Assembly: GCA_030710605.1 (NCBI GenBank)
Contig: CP092872.1
Coordinates: 97,722,874 to 97,786,873, forward strand
Length of the DNA: 64,000 bases
Reading direction: 5' to 3'
DNA from: Cordylochernes scorpioides
Lineage: Eukaryota > Arthropoda > Arachnida > Pseudoscorpiones > Chernetidae
The notes below the pieces were generated by a model, which was not told the origin of the DNA, did not search any database, and was given only the letters and a program-made list of their open reading frames with translations. How positions within the stretch are numbered: the stretch's first letter is position 1; the number at the start of each line of letters is the position of its first letter. Made by a program: the position numbers and the translations under genes. This document shows positions 46,790-57,780 of this stretch, piece after piece.

Positions 46790-47379
46790 ATAAGAAAAAT
46801 ACTTTTAGCATGTATCAAATGAGAGGATATGCCTTAGGTAGACAAGACCTATAAAAATGACCAGAAACATAAACGAAATTTTCAAAAAGAAAAATAATAA
46901 TTTAAGTTTACAAAGAAATATACAAAAATCATCATTTGATAGAATAATTCATCCAGGGAAATGTTTTTATAAATATGTATTCAATTAAATCGAGCTTTCG
47001 GGTCTTGGAGCCCTTCTACATGAGTAATGTACATTATAGGGTCGAATCATAGTAATAAAACATCTCTATATACCGCAAATGCACAATTTACATAACTGAT
47101 ATTTTAGAAATAAAGAGAAAAAAAAAAACATGGAATAAAAATGTATATACACATATGATAAAAATGGATTATATTTAAGAATTTTATTTAAAAAATATAT
47201 AATTATTAATTAATAAGTATAGGAAAAGACAAAATAAAATTGAAAGAATCAACTGTAGATATTATATTATAAAAAAGGCATATCTTGACCGCTTACATGA
47301 GTATTATTAGATATCAGAGAGCCATCTAAAAAGGCTCATATGAGTGAGGTTAGGATATGCCTATTTTATTTTAAATTTA
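46790..47379. other. AT-rich DNA with a dispersed repeat fragment
   Basis: 46985-47030 carries a GAGCTTTCGGGTCTTGGAGC motif also found near 61065. 47275-47370 has paired GGCATAT/ATATGCC ends around AGAGAGCCATCTAAAAAGG. No gene is seen. Confidence 0.4.
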
Positions 47380-47845
47380 TATACCTTATGGAAAAAATTA
47401 AAGATGGTTGTACCTATCAGCATGTATATCGGGATTCAGACAATAACTCTGAAAGATATTACAGTGACCTTTATTGAAGACACACGAGATAACCAATATA
47501 CACTCATGGACAAACCTTAAGGAAGTTGTACCTATCAGCATGTATATCGGGATTCAGACAATAACTCTGAAAGATATTACAGTGACCTTTATTCAAGACA
47601 TACGAGATAACCAATATACACTCATGGACAAACCTTAAGGAAGTTGTACCTTTCAGCATGTATATCGGGATTCAGACAATAACTCTGAAAGATATTACAG
47701 TGACCTTTATTGAAGACATACGAGATAACCAAGTGTTAACAAAAAAAATGGTCACTTTCTCCTTCAAAAAAAAAAAAAAAAAAAAAACAGACTACTGATG
47801 AAATTAAAGACTTTCCACTTTATTAAGTTTTGTCCATGAGTGTAT
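47380..47845 (+). mobile_element. Head-to-tail MITE array (three units)
   Basis: TIR-like starts occur at about 47380, 47499 and 47617, so the left ~118 bp of the MITE is repeated twice before one full unit ending in TTTTGTCCATGAGTGTA. Units are nearly identical, implying recent tandem amplification. The last unit contains a run of about 23 A. Confidence 0.8.
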
Positions 47846-48250
47846 AATACAAAATGACTATTAAAAATTGATATATATATGACATAATAAAAATATGATT
47901 TTTATTATTCATAAAATAATTGGAATTCTAAACACAGAGTTAATTTTTAAAATCCTTAACAAAAGGAATACAACCCATTATTGTTTTTGTTTTTACTTAG
48001 ATAATAAAACGAAAATTGAAATTATACCGCGAATTTTCGTTTTACAATCATCAGCCGCGTTATATTGTATACTTAGATAATATCATTTTAAATTGAATGT
48101 ATGCAAACTGTTTGTCTTAGAAATATAATCAAATAAAAAAATAAATACAATTTTGGAAAAAAAAAAAAGTTATCATTCATTTCAATCCACGACTGCATGA
48201 ATGAATTGGTAACGTACCTAGAATACGTCTTTTTTTATGACATATATATA
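47846..48250. other. AT-rich intergenic DNA
   Basis: No gene seen. Sequence just after the MITE (ACAAAATGACTATTAAAAAT) recurs at 53542, so the duplicated block described next probably includes the MITE. Confidence 0.4.
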
Positions 48251-48606
48251 TATAACATACAATAAGTAGGCAGGAAATATATGATATGGATGCATGGAAA
48301 TATGCTAAGTGAGAAATAAAAGAAGTATATAAGAAATGTACAATAGGTAGACAAGCATATAGGAAGACTGTCTTCATCAAAATTGTATATTTGGTAAAAT
48401 TGAAAAGTGCATCACACACACAATAAATATAGTTCAGGTTTATTCACTAAATTACATTGAATATTTGCAAGTTTTACTTCATCAGAGAGAATTTGTGGAT
48501 TATTATAAAATTGTTAATTTTTCCAAGAATGCAGCATTAGTTTCTCCTTGTTTTATAAATATGAAATTTCCACATATATGTATGTTAATATAAATTTCTT
48601 TCATAT

Positions 48607-48830
48607 TGTAACGTTTTATTTTTGCTTTAACTTTTCAAAGAAATGTTTTATTTTAAATCTTTATCTAATTTGTTTGTTTGTTTTAAATAAAGAGGCAAAT
48701 TTACCATGTTGTTGTTCTTTTGTTTATTCATTGTTCTTTTTTTCCAATGATGATAAGAGTTATTGATCACACATTAAAAATCAATGAAAAACCAATTACA
48801 AAATTAATTACAAAATTCAGAAACGTGTCA
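48607..48830 (-). repeat. 3' LTR of gypsy-2
   Basis: 224 bp, TGACACG...GTTACA on the minus strand. One difference from the 5' LTR (C/T near 48635). Confidence 0.9.
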
Positions 48831-48850
48831 TATCCCTCGGCTTGAAGGAT

Positions 48851-51617
48851 TTATTTTCGCAAAATAAATGGTTTCAATTGTGACACATGAACTTTAACCA
48901 AGGAGGAATCATCTTTCAATAATTCACACGTAACACTATATATTATTCTTGTTATTTGAAAAGGACCCTCATACTTTGGGGATGTTTTGACCATACTTGG
49001 ATCATTACTAGCTATTTTACGAAGGACCAGATCACCAACTTTGAATGACGACTGCGGATGTTTTGCATCGTGTCGTGCTTTCCACTTTTCTCTATGCTTT
49101 GCGCTATTTTCTATTGCTTTCTTCCTTACATTTTCTATGGTGAAATGTGGTGATTCAGAAAATTCTGGTATTGCACAATCACCATAAAGTAGGAAATTTG
49201 GAGAAAACCCAGTGACATCATGGGGTGTGCTATTATAATCTTTCACAATTTTGGCAAGTAATGATGACCATTTTAGTCATGGATTCTCTTGAAGGTTTGT
49301 TCTTAATTTGGTGAGTATAGTGTCATTCATCTTTTCACACAGTCCATTACTCTGCGAATGATATGGCGTCGAATAGGTGTGTTGAACTTGATGCTTATTC
49401 AAAAACTTGTTAAATTCTTTTGATGTAAAATTCTTTCCGTTGTCGGTTAAAATACATTTGATTTGGGGAACAGTTCTGTTGATTTTGTCTAAACATTGAA
49501 TTACTGCTTGAGAAGTGTTGGTGACAGTAGGGAAAGCCCAAACAAATCTTGTTAGGTGGTCAATTATTACTTGAATGTATTTGTGCTTGGTTTCATTTGC
49601 TGCAGAGCCTAGCACAATAGTATCCATTGATATTAATTCCAGTGGTTTCAGATCAGAGTTTGGTGCAACATATTCTCCAATAAATGGTTTATGACTGCAT
49701 TTAGTTATTTGACATATTTTACATGAGCGAACTTAGTCTTTGATGCATCTGATAGCATTCGGCCACCAATAAAATGGTGTTATCAATTTTACTGTCTTGT
49801 TACTTGAGGGGTGAGAATGATTATCGTGGTATTCTTTGAGAATTTCTTCTTGGAATGATTCTGGAACAACTGTTTTTAGAACTCCATTATGTTTCACCAT
49901 AATAAGATCTCGATGAATATGAGAGTTCTTTACAAAACTGAGATCCGCTTTTTGTTGGTGTAGTCGAAGAGTGGGGATTGATATATGAAATGACACTGGT
50001 GATCTTGACAATGCATCAACATGCGTTTGCTTTGATCCTGATCTGTGAACTATTTTCATTGACTTGGTTGATAATTCAATTATCCATCGGAGATATTTTG
50101 CCTTTGGTTTCTTTACGTTGAAGAGCCATTCCAAAGCCGAATGATCTGTAATGACTTCAAATGTATTGTTCTCAAGATAAACTTCAAAGTATTCAACTGA
50201 TTGAACTACAGCAAAGCATTCCAACTCAAATTCAGAATAGTTCTGTTGATGTGGTAGAAGTTTCCCTGAATAATAGGAAATTACATGTTCTTGATTATCA
50301 TTTCCAATTTGAGCTAAAATAGCACCAATTCCCAGTTTAGATGCATCTGTATAAAGCTTACATGCTAATGAAGGATCATATGTAGAAAGAACAGGATCTG
50401 TGAATAAATGAGACTTTAGTTCCTGAAATGATTTGTTAACTTCAGTAGTCCATTTGAATAACTTATTTTTTCTTGTGAGGCTTGTTAAAGGATCTGCAAT
50501 TTCACTAAATTTAGGAATAAATTTCCTGTAGTAACCTGCTAAACCCAAAACTGCCTTACTTGCTTCACTGTTTTAGGTTGAGGGAACTCATTTATTGCCT
50601 TTGTTTTTTCAGGGTCAGGTTTAATCTTGTTATGTCCTATGATATGACCTAAATATCTTATTTCTTGTTTTGCAAAGGAGCATTTCTTCAACTTGAGTTT
50701 GATATTGTTTTCTTTAAGCTTGTCAAATATTTTCTTCATGAGTTCAATATGATCTTTAAAGGTACTGCTGTAAATTAGAATATCATCTTGATAATTACAA
50801 ACACCGTTCCAAAGAAGATTTCCAATAATATGCTGAATTATTCGCTGAAAGGTACTTGGAGCATTTTTCAAGCCAAATGTCATAACAAAAAATTCATAAT
50901 GCCCGTCATGAAAGCAGTTTTCTCAACAGAGTCTGGATGTATTTCAACATGCCAAAAGCCCCATGCTATGTCAAGTGTTGTGAAGTATTTCGCATTATGT
51001 AAGCGATCAAACATATCTTGGATGTATGGAAGAGGCTGCTTGTCATCAATTGTAATTGCATTCAGTTTTCGGTAATCTATGCACATCTTTTGTGAACCAT
51101 CCTTTTTAGAGACCAACACTACGGGGAAGGCCCAAGGTGACTGAGATTCTCTTATTAGTCCCTTTTTACTCAATTCTTCAACTTGTCTTTTTATTTCATC
51201 ATATTCGGCAAGTGGTCTTCTATATGGTCTACAACTGATGGGTGGATGTTCAATTGTATGGATCTTGTGTTGAACAGCAATCCTTCCGATGTCAGTTTCA
51301 TGCTGGCTGAACAATGCTTGATTTTCTTTAAGTAATTGATTAAGCTCTTTTTGCTGAACAGTTGGAAGATGCGTTTCAGGAGATATATAAAAACATTCAT
51401 TTCCTTTAACATACACCGCTTTGTCTTTTGTGTCAATTATTAATCCAATTTTTCCTGCTACATCAAGTCCAATAAGCAATGGATAGCTAAAGTTTTTCAC
51501 TACATGAAGCTTACACTCGACAAGTTTAGAATGGATTTTCAAAAATACTTCTACTGATCCTAAAGTATATGCAAAACTATCTACTTGTTTAATTTTGATT
51601 CTATCGTTTACATTCAA
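48851..51617 (-). pseudogene. gypsy-2 pol, several frame breaks
   Basis: Protease remainder (YPLLIGLDVAGKIG) and RT (FPVVLVSKKDGSQKMCIDYR, 51617-50880), RT palm with YQDDILIYSS (50883-50539), RNase H (LYTDASKLGIGAILAQ, ITDHSALEWLFN, 50548-49733), integrase core (SMDTIVLG; CILTDNGKNF; YHSQSNGLCEKMN, 49733-49277) and C-terminal domain (SPKYEGPFQITRI, to 48851) follow one another on the minus strand. Breaks are near 50882 and 50545 (both beside homopolymer runs), a TAA near 49733 after RCIKD, and one near 49260. YQDD replaces the more usual YLDD or YIDD. With LTRs nearly identical, the breaks are either very recent or base-calling errors. Confidence 0.85.
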
Positions 51618-52464
51618 TTTTAACTTGTTGTTTTAAAAGCGAACAGCTCATTAATGAAATAGTTGACCCGGTATCAATAAAAGATGAAACTGGAATATTA
51701 TTAAGTAAAACTTCAACATTAACAAATCTATAAGGAAAATTGGTATTTGCCATGCAAAGTGAATCAGCTATGGTTTGTTTAACATCTGTGGTGATATTAG
51801 TTGCTTGGTGTTTAAGCTTGTCTTTATAATTAGGATCATAATCTTTGCAATCACTTATCCAATGTTTAAAATACAATCCTTTTTTCTTACAAATAGGACA
51901 CCAATATGGGCAATTTTTTGAGATTGTAGGTGTAGTTATATTAAAAACCTTGGTTTTACTTCTCTGTTGTTGCCTTATTTGATTATTGTTTTGTTCAATC
52001 TCCATGGCAATCTGCATCCAATGTGATGGATCTTTAGGCTGGGCTGTTACGAGATAATTTTTCCAATCTAATGGTAATCCATCCGTTAACATTTTTAGCT
52101 TCTCGACATTATTGAGGCTTGTTTGATTTAATAATCTAATTTTATCTCTAAAATAATCTTCCACGGTTTCTCCTTTTTTAAGTCTTCTTTTTGATGCTGC
52201 AACTATAGGGCTTTCAACTTTATATCCAATGCGCTGAATTAATTTGAGTTTAACAGTATCCCATTTTTTAATGGATGCGTTGCTCAATATTTCATCAGCA
52301 AACCATTCTAAAGCATCTTTTGATAAATAATAAATTAGATTATTGATTCTATCGACTTCATCTAGTTTACCAGTTTCCAATTCATATAGTTTAAGCCATG
52401 ATTCAGGCCGAATTGAACCTTTATCACCGCTAATTTTCTCTAATTTGTTTACATTTACTGCCAT
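51601..52464 (-). CDS. gypsy-2 Gag with start of protease
   Basis: A 287-codon frame starts MAVNVNKLEKISGDKGSIRP at 52464. It contains a capsid-like region (PESWLKLYELETGKL, KKWDTVKLKLIQRIGY), a Cys/His knuckle of the form CPICKKKGLYFKHWISDC, and the protease active site SFIDTGSTISLMS. It ends at 51601, where the protease sequence continues in the overlapping pol frame. The shift needed is +1 (equivalent to -2), not a classical -1 site, so an indel inside the protease is a fair alternative. Confidence 0.8.
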   Translation of the reverse strand: MAVNVNKLEKISGDKGSIRPESWLKLYELETGKLDEVDRINNLIYYLSKDALEWFADEILSNASIKKWDTVKLKLIQRIGYKVESPIVAASKRRLKKGETVEDYFRDKIRLLNQTSLNNVEKLKMLTDGLPLDWKNYLVTAQPKDPSHWMQIAMEIEQNNNQIRQQQRSKTKVFNITTPTISKNCPYWCPICKKKGLYFKHWISDCKDYDPNYKDKLKHQATNITTDVKQTIADSLCMANTNFPYRFVNVEVLLNNIPVSSFIDTGSTISLMSCSLLKQQVKIECKR

Positions 52465-52540
52465 TGTACTTACTTTTTCTTTCGTCGAAGCCTTTTTTGA
52501 TTTATATTTTAATCCTTTCGTAGCTGCGCCAAATATTTTA

Positions 52541-52764
52541 TGTAACGTTTTATTTTTGCTTTAACTTTTTAAAGAAATGTTTTATTTTAAATCTTTATCT
52601 AATTTGTTTGTTTGTTTTAAATAAAGAGGCAAATTTACCATGTTGTTGTTCTTTTGTTTATTCATTGTTCTTTTTTTCCAATGATGATAAGAGTTATTGA
52701 TCACACATTAAAAATCAATGAAAAACCAATTACAAAATTAATTACAAAATTCAGAAACGTGTCA
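52541..52764 (-). repeat. 5' LTR of gypsy-2
   Basis: 224 bp matching 48607-48830 with one visible difference. Confidence 0.9.
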
Positions 52765-52814
52765 ATATATATTATTAGGATATATTTATTCCATATATAT
52801 ACAAGTTTTTTTAG

Positions 52815-53047
52815 AATAAAAAGGCATGTTTTGGATGAAAATGCCATTTATTTTTCTAATATTTCAGTTGGCTGGACGCCAACCTTTATCAAGATATTAT
52901 AACATATTTAATGTGTGTCAACAACAAACTCAGCGCCATACATGACACACATTAATATGTTATAACACCTTGGTAAAGGTTGGCGTTCTGCCAACTGAAA
53001 TATTGGTAAAATAAATGGTATTATAATTCAATATATGCCTTTTTATT
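52815..53047. mobile_element. Palindromic MITE (~100-bp arms)
   Basis: The arms run AATAAAAAGGCAT...GTTGGCTGGACGCCAACC... and the inverted version ...GGTTGGCGTTCTGCCAACTG...ATGCCTTTTTATT, around a loop with CAACAACAAACTCAGCGCC. Single arms or fragments occur at 17200-17290, 54010-54091 and 63180-63240. Confidence 0.75.
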
Positions 53048-53319
53048 CAAAGATTTACTTATGAATTGCTCTATTTTCAAATATATACAAGTATATTTTA
53101 TTTTTTCATGTGTGTCAATATAAACCTTATCTATATATGTTGATATAAATTCATCCATTTGTGATTACATGAATTTCTTACAAAGCAATAAGATATAAAA
53201 ATATCTATTTTTTTATTTATCATATTTCATATATTTGAATTGATGTTAAAATAGTTTCTTGTGATGTTGATCTAAATTTATTCCACACTCGTATTGACAA
53301 ATAACCACCTACAAAAATG

Positions 53320-53537
53320 TACATTCACAGACAAACCTTAAGGAAGTTGTATCTTTCAGCATGTATATCGGGATTCAGACAATAACTCTGAAAGATATTA
53401 CAGTGACATTTATTGAAGACATACGAGATAACCAAGTGTTAACAAAAAAAAGGTCACTTTCTCCTCCAAAAAAAAAAAAACAGACTACTGACGAAATTAA
53501 AGAATTTCCACTTTCTTAAGTTTTGTCCATGAGTGTA
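53320..53537 (+). mobile_element. MITE at end of duplication unit A
   Basis: TACATTCACAGACAAACCTT start, standard interior, GTTTTGTCCATGAGTGTA end. Confidence 0.75.
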
Positions 53538-53562
53538 TAATGACAAAATGACTATTAAAAAT

Positions 53563-53596
<34 letters not shown>

Positions 53597-54091
53597 CATA
53601 CAATAAGTAGGCAGGAAATATATGATATGGATGCATGGAAATATGCTAAGTGAGAAATAAAAGAAGTATATAAGAAATGTACAATAGGTAGACAAGCATA
53701 TAGGAAGACTGTCTTCATCAAAATTGTATATTTGGTAAAATTGAAAAGTGCATCACACACACAATAAATATAGTTCAGGTTTATTCACTAAATTACATTG
53801 AATATTTGCAAGTTTTACTTCATCAGAGAGAATTTGTGGATTATTATAAAATTGTTAATTTTTCCAAGAATGCAGCATTAGTTTCTCCTGTTTTTATAAA
53901 TATGAAATTTCCACATATATGTATGTTAATATAAATTTCTTTCATATATATTATTAGGATATATTTATTCCATATATATACAAGTTTTTAGAATAAAAAG
54001 GCATGTTTTGGATAGAAATACCATTTATTTTTCTAATATTTCAGTTGGCTGGACGCCAACCTTTATCAAGATATTATAACATATTTAATGT

Positions 54092-54826
54092 GTTAAAATT
54101 TTACACAAATAAATTTACTGGCAATGCGTTTCTCTTAGATATCATCAAATATTATCTCTACAGACCTTACTGCAATGATATGAGTTATTGAATGAGAGGG
54201 CTTGGCTCATCAGTAGTGAACCCTCTCAGCGGTTTCGCTAAATTAATCTCTAGACCGCTCTACTATTGTATTGGAATTGTTTTGTTATATACCCTGCTTT
54301 TCTATGGAAGGCAGCTTAGGGGTGTTTAGTGAACTATGGACATAAGCTTATAGGTCTTTAGAGGTACATACATATAATTTCAAGGTATTGCATCGAGCAA
54401 AGCTCTTCCGCAAAATATGTTTTCATAACCAATATATTTTAGTAAATTGAATTTGGCAATAAAATTTAATTTACTAATATATATTGGTTATGAAAACATA
54501 TTTTGCGGAAGAGCTTTGCTCGATGCAATACCTTGAAATTATATGTATGTACCTCTACAGACCTATAAGCTTATGTCCATAGTTCACTAAACACCCCTAA
54601 GCTGCCTTCCATAGAAAATGCAGGGTATATAACAAAACCAGTCCAATACAATAGTAGAGCGGTCTAGAGATTAATTTGGCGAAACCGCTGAGAGGGTTCA
54701 CTACTGATGAGCCAAGCCCTCTCATTCAATAACTCATATCATTGCAGTAAGGTCCTGTAGAGCTAATATTTGATTATATTTAAAAGAAACGCATTGCCAG
54801 TAAATTTATTTGTGTAAAGTTTTAAC
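54092..54826. mobile_element. 735-bp near-perfect palindrome (foldback-like)
   Basis: Arms of about 360 nt (54092-54452 and 54467-54826) are reverse complements with few mismatches, centred near 54459 on TTTGGCAATAAAATTT. Each arm carries ATATTTTGCGGAAGAGCTTT, GGTCTAGAGATTAATT and GAGAGGGCTTGGCTCATCAG or its complement. It interrupts the palindromic MITE arm of duplication unit B. There is no coding capacity. Related single-arm fragments occur at 19440-19570 and 38790-38960. Confidence 0.88.
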
Positions 54827-55080
54827 GATAGATGGCAATAAAATTTAATATACAGGTATATATATTTTTTTCATGTGTGTCAATATAAACCTTATCTATA
54901 TATGTTGATATAAATTCATCCATTTGTGATTACATGAATTTCTTTCAAAGCAATAAGATTTAAAATATATTTTTTCATTTATCATATTTCATATATTTGA
55001 ATTGATGTTAAAATAGTTTATTGTGATGTTGATCTAAATTTATTCCACACTCGTATTGACAAATACCACCTACAAAAATG

Positions 55081-55280
55081 TACATTCACAGACAAACCTT
55101 AAGGAAGTTGTATCTTTCAGCATGTATATCGGGATTCAGACAATAACTCTGAAAGATATTACAGTGACCCTAATGGAAGACACACGAGATAAGCAAAATA
55201 CACTCATGGATTCTTCTAAAAAGCATACAACCAGCGATATCAAAGACTTACTACTTCCTTAAGCTTTGTCCATGAGTGTT
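55081..55280 (+). mobile_element. MITE at end of duplication unit B
   Basis: TACATTCACAGACAAACCTT start and GTCCATGAGTGT end; shorter than the unit A copy, with an internal ATACACTCATGGATTC stretch suggesting rearrangement. Confidence 0.7.
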
Positions 55281-55464
55281 TGTGTGGCATTTATAGCACC
55301 TCTTTAGTTTATTTTGAACTGAAAAACACAGAGCGATGTGTCCGAATATCTCCTATCACCCTGTGTTGACATTAACCTGTCCCATAGGAGTTGTTTACTA
55401 AGGTGACCAATCGACCCTTGAGAATGGAATTAACCCTAATATTCCCCAGCGGGACAATCAGGGC

Positions 55465-55649
55465 TGTTGTGTTGTTTATCTTTTATAAACTACAACTTAT
55501 ATATTTATTATTTAATTATAATTATTTATTTATCACACACATTTAAATTTAGTAAAGATTAATTCTCTATTTACAAAACACAGTCAGTCTATTGTTCTTA
55601 ATTCCTCTTCTTAAATTCACATCACTTATATATTTCACACTATTCTACA
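55465..55649 (-). repeat. 3' LTR of gypsy-3
   Basis: 185 bp, TGTAGAATAG...CACAACA on the minus strand, preceded by the purine tract. Confidence 0.92.
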
Positions 55650-55667
55650 TATTCCTCCCTTGTTTAG

Positions 55668-57722
55668 TTAGTATCTAATCATGTCCTTAAATCTAGAAGG
55701 AACATGTATTTGTCTTCCACTTCTAGTGATGACAGTCTTGTTTTCATTCTCATTAGGTGATTCATTTGGGTATAAACAGTCCATATCAGATATAGCAATC
55801 TGCTCTTCTGGTACAATATCTTCTAAGGTTGCTTCTTGTTCTGGTAGATACCTTGAAGTACTAGGAAGTTCCATTCTAATTTCTGGAGTCTTAATCAAAG
55901 TGGTATTCAAATCAATTCCTTTGTTAAAATCTTGTAAGACATTGGCATGTCTTAAATGCTTTGCATTCCTAATGATAAAGCTACCTGTCTCTGTATTGAC
56001 TAACTTGAATGAATTTGGAGATATAGTCTCTAGAATGATAAATCTTTGGTTGTCATAATTTGGTGTCAACTTGCTTTTCATTTCAGTGTTTGCAACAAAA
56101 ACAATATTACCTTTCTTGAAGTCATGAGGCAAGGCCTTATTCTTGCTATCAGCATATTTCTTCATTCTTTCTTTATAGGCTTGATTATGCTCCATCACTT
56201 CTTTCAGATCAACACATAGTCTGATTTCTTCAGTACCCTTTTTTGGAACTGCCACAATGTTTGAGATCCATTCAGAAGCTTCATGGACTTCCTCAAAAAT
56301 GCCATCTTCTATCATTTTGTCTAGCTCTTGATTGATGGCTTCTACCATTTTATATGGAAAATGTCTGCATCTCTGAGCTACAGGAGTAACATTTTCTTTT
56401 AGAGTTATTTTTTGACTATAACCCTTCACATTTCCTTGACCTTGAAAAAGGTTCATGTTTTCTTGTATCAAATTATATATATCCTTCGGAATAACTTCCT
56501 GTTGAATATTCCTTATTTTTGTTCCACGCTTTATAATTTCTAATTCGAAACTTGCTTTCTTTCCTAAAAGAGGTTCTGCTTTACCTTCAATCACAAAAAT
56601 CTGTTCCTTTATAGACCTTTCACCCCATGAAACATCTGCAAAGAAATATCCACAACATGGAAGAGGTGAAGTTTGTCCATAGGCATAAAATTTCCTTTCT
56701 GTACCATTCAAAGTTGGCATTTGAGATTTAGGAAAAATATTTTTCAAATTTTCAAGTCCTATGAATGTTGTATCACTACCTGTATCAATAGTCATTTTTA
56801 TTTCCTTTCCATCTATATAGATACTTTCTTTGTTATCAGAGCCTAAAAAGAAAGTGTATTCATCTGAGTCTTCATTATTTTCAGAAATATTTTGAATATT
56901 TCTTTTCTTTCCTTCAATATTTTTATATTTATTTTTATTTCTACAAACTCTATTAAGATGACCCATCTTGTTACAAAATGTGCATTTCATATTTCTAGCT
57001 CCACATTTATATGGAGGATGTGTAGTTAAGCCACATCTATAGCATTCTTCCAAATTAGGTGCACTTACCTTGGAGGTGCTTCCTTTTTGATGGTACACAT
57101 TATGAGCTTTTGATCCTTTAACAGTTGATTCATTAGCTGCTTGGAAATTATTTTTATAGTTTACTCTATTTATTGAGGTCATATCTTCATTTGTCAATAC
57201 TCTAAATTCTTCTTTGGCTGTTTCAAACATTCTTGATATCTCAATTGTTCTTTGAAGATTCAAATTATCTTGTTGCAACAACTTTTCTTTTAATTGCCTA
57301 TTATAGCATTTTTCTATTATCTGATCTCTGATCATGTCTTCTTCTAAATTTCCAAATTCACAGGATTTGACTAATTCTCTTAGGGCAATGACATATGAAT
57401 CAATATTTTCATCTGTATTTTGTTTTCTTTGCCTAAATTTAAATCGTTCTGATACAATATTTTTTTGTGGTGTGAAATATTTAGTTAAAGCTTCTTTTGC
57501 TTTTTCATACGTATCTTTTTCTTCTGGCAAATTAAAGAAAATTCTTTGGACTTGTGGTCCAAGGCAATGCAAAAGTGTTGCCCTTTTAACGTCATCTTTC
57601 TTTGTTGAAACACCGCTTGCTAATTCATAAATTAAATATGAATTCATCCAATGTTTGTACTCGGAATACAAATCTGTAGCATTAAGGTTCAACGGTAATG
57701 GAGACGTCAAATTATTTGCCAT
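55668..57722 (-). CDS. gypsy-3 Gag-protease fused to integrase C-terminus
   Basis: A single uninterrupted 684-codon frame starts MANNLTSPLPLNLNATDLYS. Residues 1-190 are capsid-like (WMNSYLIYELASG, FRQRKQNTDENIDSYVIALR). About 225-265 hold two Cys/His knuckles (CYRCGLTTHPPYKC and CTFCNKMGHLNRVC). About 305-400 is an aspartic protease (MTIDTGSDTTFIG). About 430-510 is the beginning of RT, ending EIRLCVDL. At that point the frame jumps directly to sequence typical of an integrase C-terminal tail (KEVMEHNQAYKERMKKYADS, then NYDNQRFIILETISPNSFKL). The palm with the catalytic aspartates, RNase H and the integrase core are absent, yet the frame is kept. Likely a trans-mobilised structural polyprotein. 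Confidence 0.88.
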   Translation of the reverse strand: MANNLTSPLPLNLNATDLYSEYKHWMNSYLIYELASGVSTKKDDVKRATLLHCLGPQVQRIFFNLPEEKDTYEKAKEALTKYFTPQKNIVSERFKFRQRKQNTDENIDSYVIALRELVKSCEFGNLEEDMIRDQIIEKCYNRQLKEKLLQQDNLNLQRTIEISRMFETAKEEFRVLTNEDMTSINRVNYKNNFQAANESTVKGSKAHNVYHQKGSTSKVSAPNLEECYRCGLTTHPPYKCGARNMKCTFCNKMGHLNRVCRNKNKYKNIEGKKRNIQNISENNEDSDEYTFFLGSDNKESIYIDGKEIKMTIDTGSDTTFIGLENLKNIFPKSQMPTLNGTERKFYAYGQTSPLPCCGYFFADVSWGERSIKEQIFVIEGKAEPLLGKKASFELEIIKRGTKIRNIQQEVIPKDIYNLIQENMNLFQGQGNVKGYSQKITLKENVTPVAQRCRHFPYKMVEAINQELDKMIEDGIFEEVHEASEWISNIVAVPKKGTEEIRLCVDLKEVMEHNQAYKERMKKYADSKNKALPHDFKKGNIVFVANTEMKSKLTPNYDNQRFIILETISPNSFKLVNTETGSFIIRNAKHLRHANVLQDFNKGIDLNTTLIKTPEIRMELPSTSRYLPEQEATLEDIVPEEQIAISDMDCLYPNESPNENENKTVITRSGRQIHVPSRFKDMIRY

Positions 57723-57780
57723 CTTCTGTTACGCTTATTTAATTATTATTTTCTTTTTTTTTAATCCTCGTCGCCAAATA

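Larger units (their letters stand above)
48607..52764 (-). mobile_element. Ty3/gypsy retrotransposon gypsy-2
   Basis: Two 224-bp LTRs (48607-48830 and 52541-52764) differ at a single position by eye. ATAT flanks both sides, a possible 4-bp target duplication, and unit B of the surrounding duplication provides an empty site. After the 5' LTR the minus strand has TTTGGCGCAGCTACG, a candidate primer-binding site. The 4.16-kb length is near normal for a complete element. Confidence 0.9.
48251..55280 (+). repeat. Tandem duplication of ~1.5-kb unit, each copy disrupted
   Basis: Unit A is 48251-48606 plus 52765-53537; unit B is 53592-54091 plus 54838-55280. The first 356 nt align base for base with only a few changes. 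Unit A carries the gypsy-2 element at the point where unit B is uninterrupted (53947); unit B carries the palindrome at 54092-54826 where unit A retains a MITE arm. Both end in the same MITE (53320 and 55081). Confidence 0.85.
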
